This document shows, piece by piece, positions 63,110 to 64,000 of a stretch of 64,000 nt of DNA. The first letter of the stretch is position 1; every line of letters starts with the position of its first letter. The DNA lies in assembly GCF_009665255.1 (NCBI RefSeq), contig NZ_CP035686.1:930001-994000 (forward strand). Direction: 5' to 3'. The stretch comes from Vibrio metoecus. Lineage in GTDB: Bacteria > Pseudomonadota > Gammaproteobacteria > Enterobacterales > Vibrionaceae. Under the pieces are notes generated by a model, which was not told the DNA's origin, ran no database searches, and saw only the letters and a list, made by a program, of their open reading frames with translations. Both the position numbers and the translations under genes were made by a program.

Positions 63110-63328
63110 TTAACGAGCACGGAAGACGATGCGACCTTTAGACAAATCGTAAGGAGTCATCTCTACAGTGACTTTGTCACCAGTTAGAATGCGGATGTAG
63201 TTTTTACGCATTTTTCCAGAGATGTGAGCTGTCACCACGTGACCATTTTCAAGCTCTACACGGAACATTGTGTTAGGAAGAGTATCAAGGACAGTGCCTT
63301 GCATCTCAATTACGTCTTCTTTAGCCAT
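63110..63328 (-). CDS. infA: Translation initiation factor IF-1
   Basis: The 72 residues are the standard IF-1 length and form one S1-like OB fold (MAKEDVIEMQGTVLDTLPNTMFRVELENGH...GKMRKNYIRILTGDKVTVEMTPYDLSKGRIVFR). It binds the ribosomal A site during initiation. AGAGGA lies 5 nt before the ATG. It follows bpt on the same strand, as in many gammaproteobacteria. Confidence 0.98.
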   Translation of the reverse strand: MAKEDVIEMQGTVLDTLPNTMFRVELENGHVVTAHISGKMRKNYIRILTGDKVTVEMTPYDLSKGRIVFRAR

Positions 63329-63410
63329 TTAATCCTCTTTAGAAATTTGGCGATCTTTAACGGCGCGGATTCTGCCATTAAACGTTCAATATGGGAAGTT
63401 GCGGCGTATT

Positions 63411-64000
63411 CTACCCTTGCCAACGTTGATTTACTAGCCTTTGATGCGGATTGAACCGGACTTTATAGTTCATTGCTGGACATTCATCGATTTGATATCC
63501 CAAATAAAGCCACTGCTTTTTGGTTTGTTGGCAGTAACTGAGCTGACAAAGCACCGCGAGAGTGCCTAAAGAGAGTGTAATGTCAGGATCATAGAAGGTG
63601 TAAAATGCACTCGCACTGTTAGGGAGCAAATCGGTAACCGCAATGGCAACCAACTTTTCGCCTTCATAAAGATGCAAATATTGGGTATTGAGCCATTTTG
63701 CTTGAGCAAATTTAGCAAATTCCATTTTATTGGGAGGGTACATCGAACCATGACGATGGCGTGCAAAAATATAACGTGCGTAAAGCTGATACCAATTCTC
63801 ATCCATCTCTGGTTTCAGTTGCCAATGGAAATGGCTGCTCAACAGTTTAAGTAAACGTTTTTGGCTTTTGCTCGGAGTAAAGTCAGGGACAGGAATGCGC
63901 AGCGCTTGGCAGGCTTGGCAGTGGTCACAATGCGGCTTATAAATAGTGTCGCCACTGCGCCGAAAACCATTGGCCATTAAGACTTCATAGGTGTCGGGCG
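63411..64000 (-). CDS. bpt: Aspartate/glutamate leucyltransferase (5' end outside window)
   Basis: This enzyme adds Leu to proteins with N-terminal Asp or Glu, marking them for ClpSAP breakdown (N-end rule). The visible part of about 196 residues carries NGFRRSGDTIYKPHCDHCQAC with the conserved Cys pair, the RHRHGSMYPP segment and YLGYQIDECPAMNYK. The frame remains open to the window end (PDTYEVLMANGF), so the Met at 63977 is internal, and about 40 N-terminal residues are missing. Confidence 0.93.
   Translation of the reverse strand, partial: PDTYEVLMANGFRRSGDTIYKPHCDHCQACQALRIPVPDFTPSKSQKRLLKLLSSHFHWQLKPEMDENWYQLYARYIFARHRHGSMYPPNKMEFAKFAQAKWLNTQYLHLYEGEKLVAIAVTDLLPNSASAFYTFYDPDITLSLGTLAVLCQLSYCQQTKKQWLYLGYQIDECPAMNYKVRFNPHQRLVNQRWQG

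Overview
The window looks like chromosome 1 of a Vibrio cholerae strain. This rests on protein identity recalled from memory. The sialidase, the nan genes, the FabV reductase, the DASH cryptochrome and the gene order all match the stretch known as VC1831 down to VC1735 in strain N16961, read here in reverse numerical order. The locus numbers come from memory and were not searched.

Layout. (1) 1-18.5 kb is core chromosome: the 3' end of a hybrid sensor kinase (CqsR-like), an alanine exporter, manA with a mannose/fructose-type PTS, and a cluster of further fructose-family PTS genes around an AraC regulator. Then come an aldehyde dehydrogenase with a divergent sigma-54 activator, a cryptochrome/SDR pair and several small conserved genes. 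(2) About 18.5-48.69 kb is a genomic island of the VPI-2 type. It ends at a tRNA-Ser(GGA) gene, with a tyrosine integrase beside it. The island carries a complete sialic-acid module: secreted sialidase nanH, NanM epimerase, SiaPQM TRAP transporter, nanA, nanE, nanK, nagA and regulator nanR. Next is a four-gene SMC/condensin plasmid-defence operon (Wadjet/MksBEFG type) with a divergent WYL-domain regulator, then a type I restriction-modification operon (hsdM, hsdS, hsdR), a decayed second integrase, and the intact integrase with its probable arm-site repeats. (3) 48.7-64 kb is core again: a VexEF-like RND efflux pump with a TetR regulator and a shared operator, a PqiC remnant, gabD, a PLP enzyme, a fatty-acid block (PsrA-type regulator, fadE, fabV), infA and the start of bpt.

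How it works together. NanH releases sialic acid outside the cell, NanM converts the alpha anomer in the periplasm, and SiaPQM imports it. NanA, NanK, NanE and NagA carry it towards GlcNAc-6-P and GlcN-6-P, while NanR controls the divergent promoters. The right half of the island is a defence block: the restriction system and the condensin/toprim system act on foreign DNA and plasmids.

Main points of interest. The slot between the nan genes and hsdM, which in pandemic strains I recall as holding ddmDE, here holds the Wadjet/Mks operon. The island also lacks the phage-like segment that normally lies beyond nanH. The left attachment site could not be found by eye.
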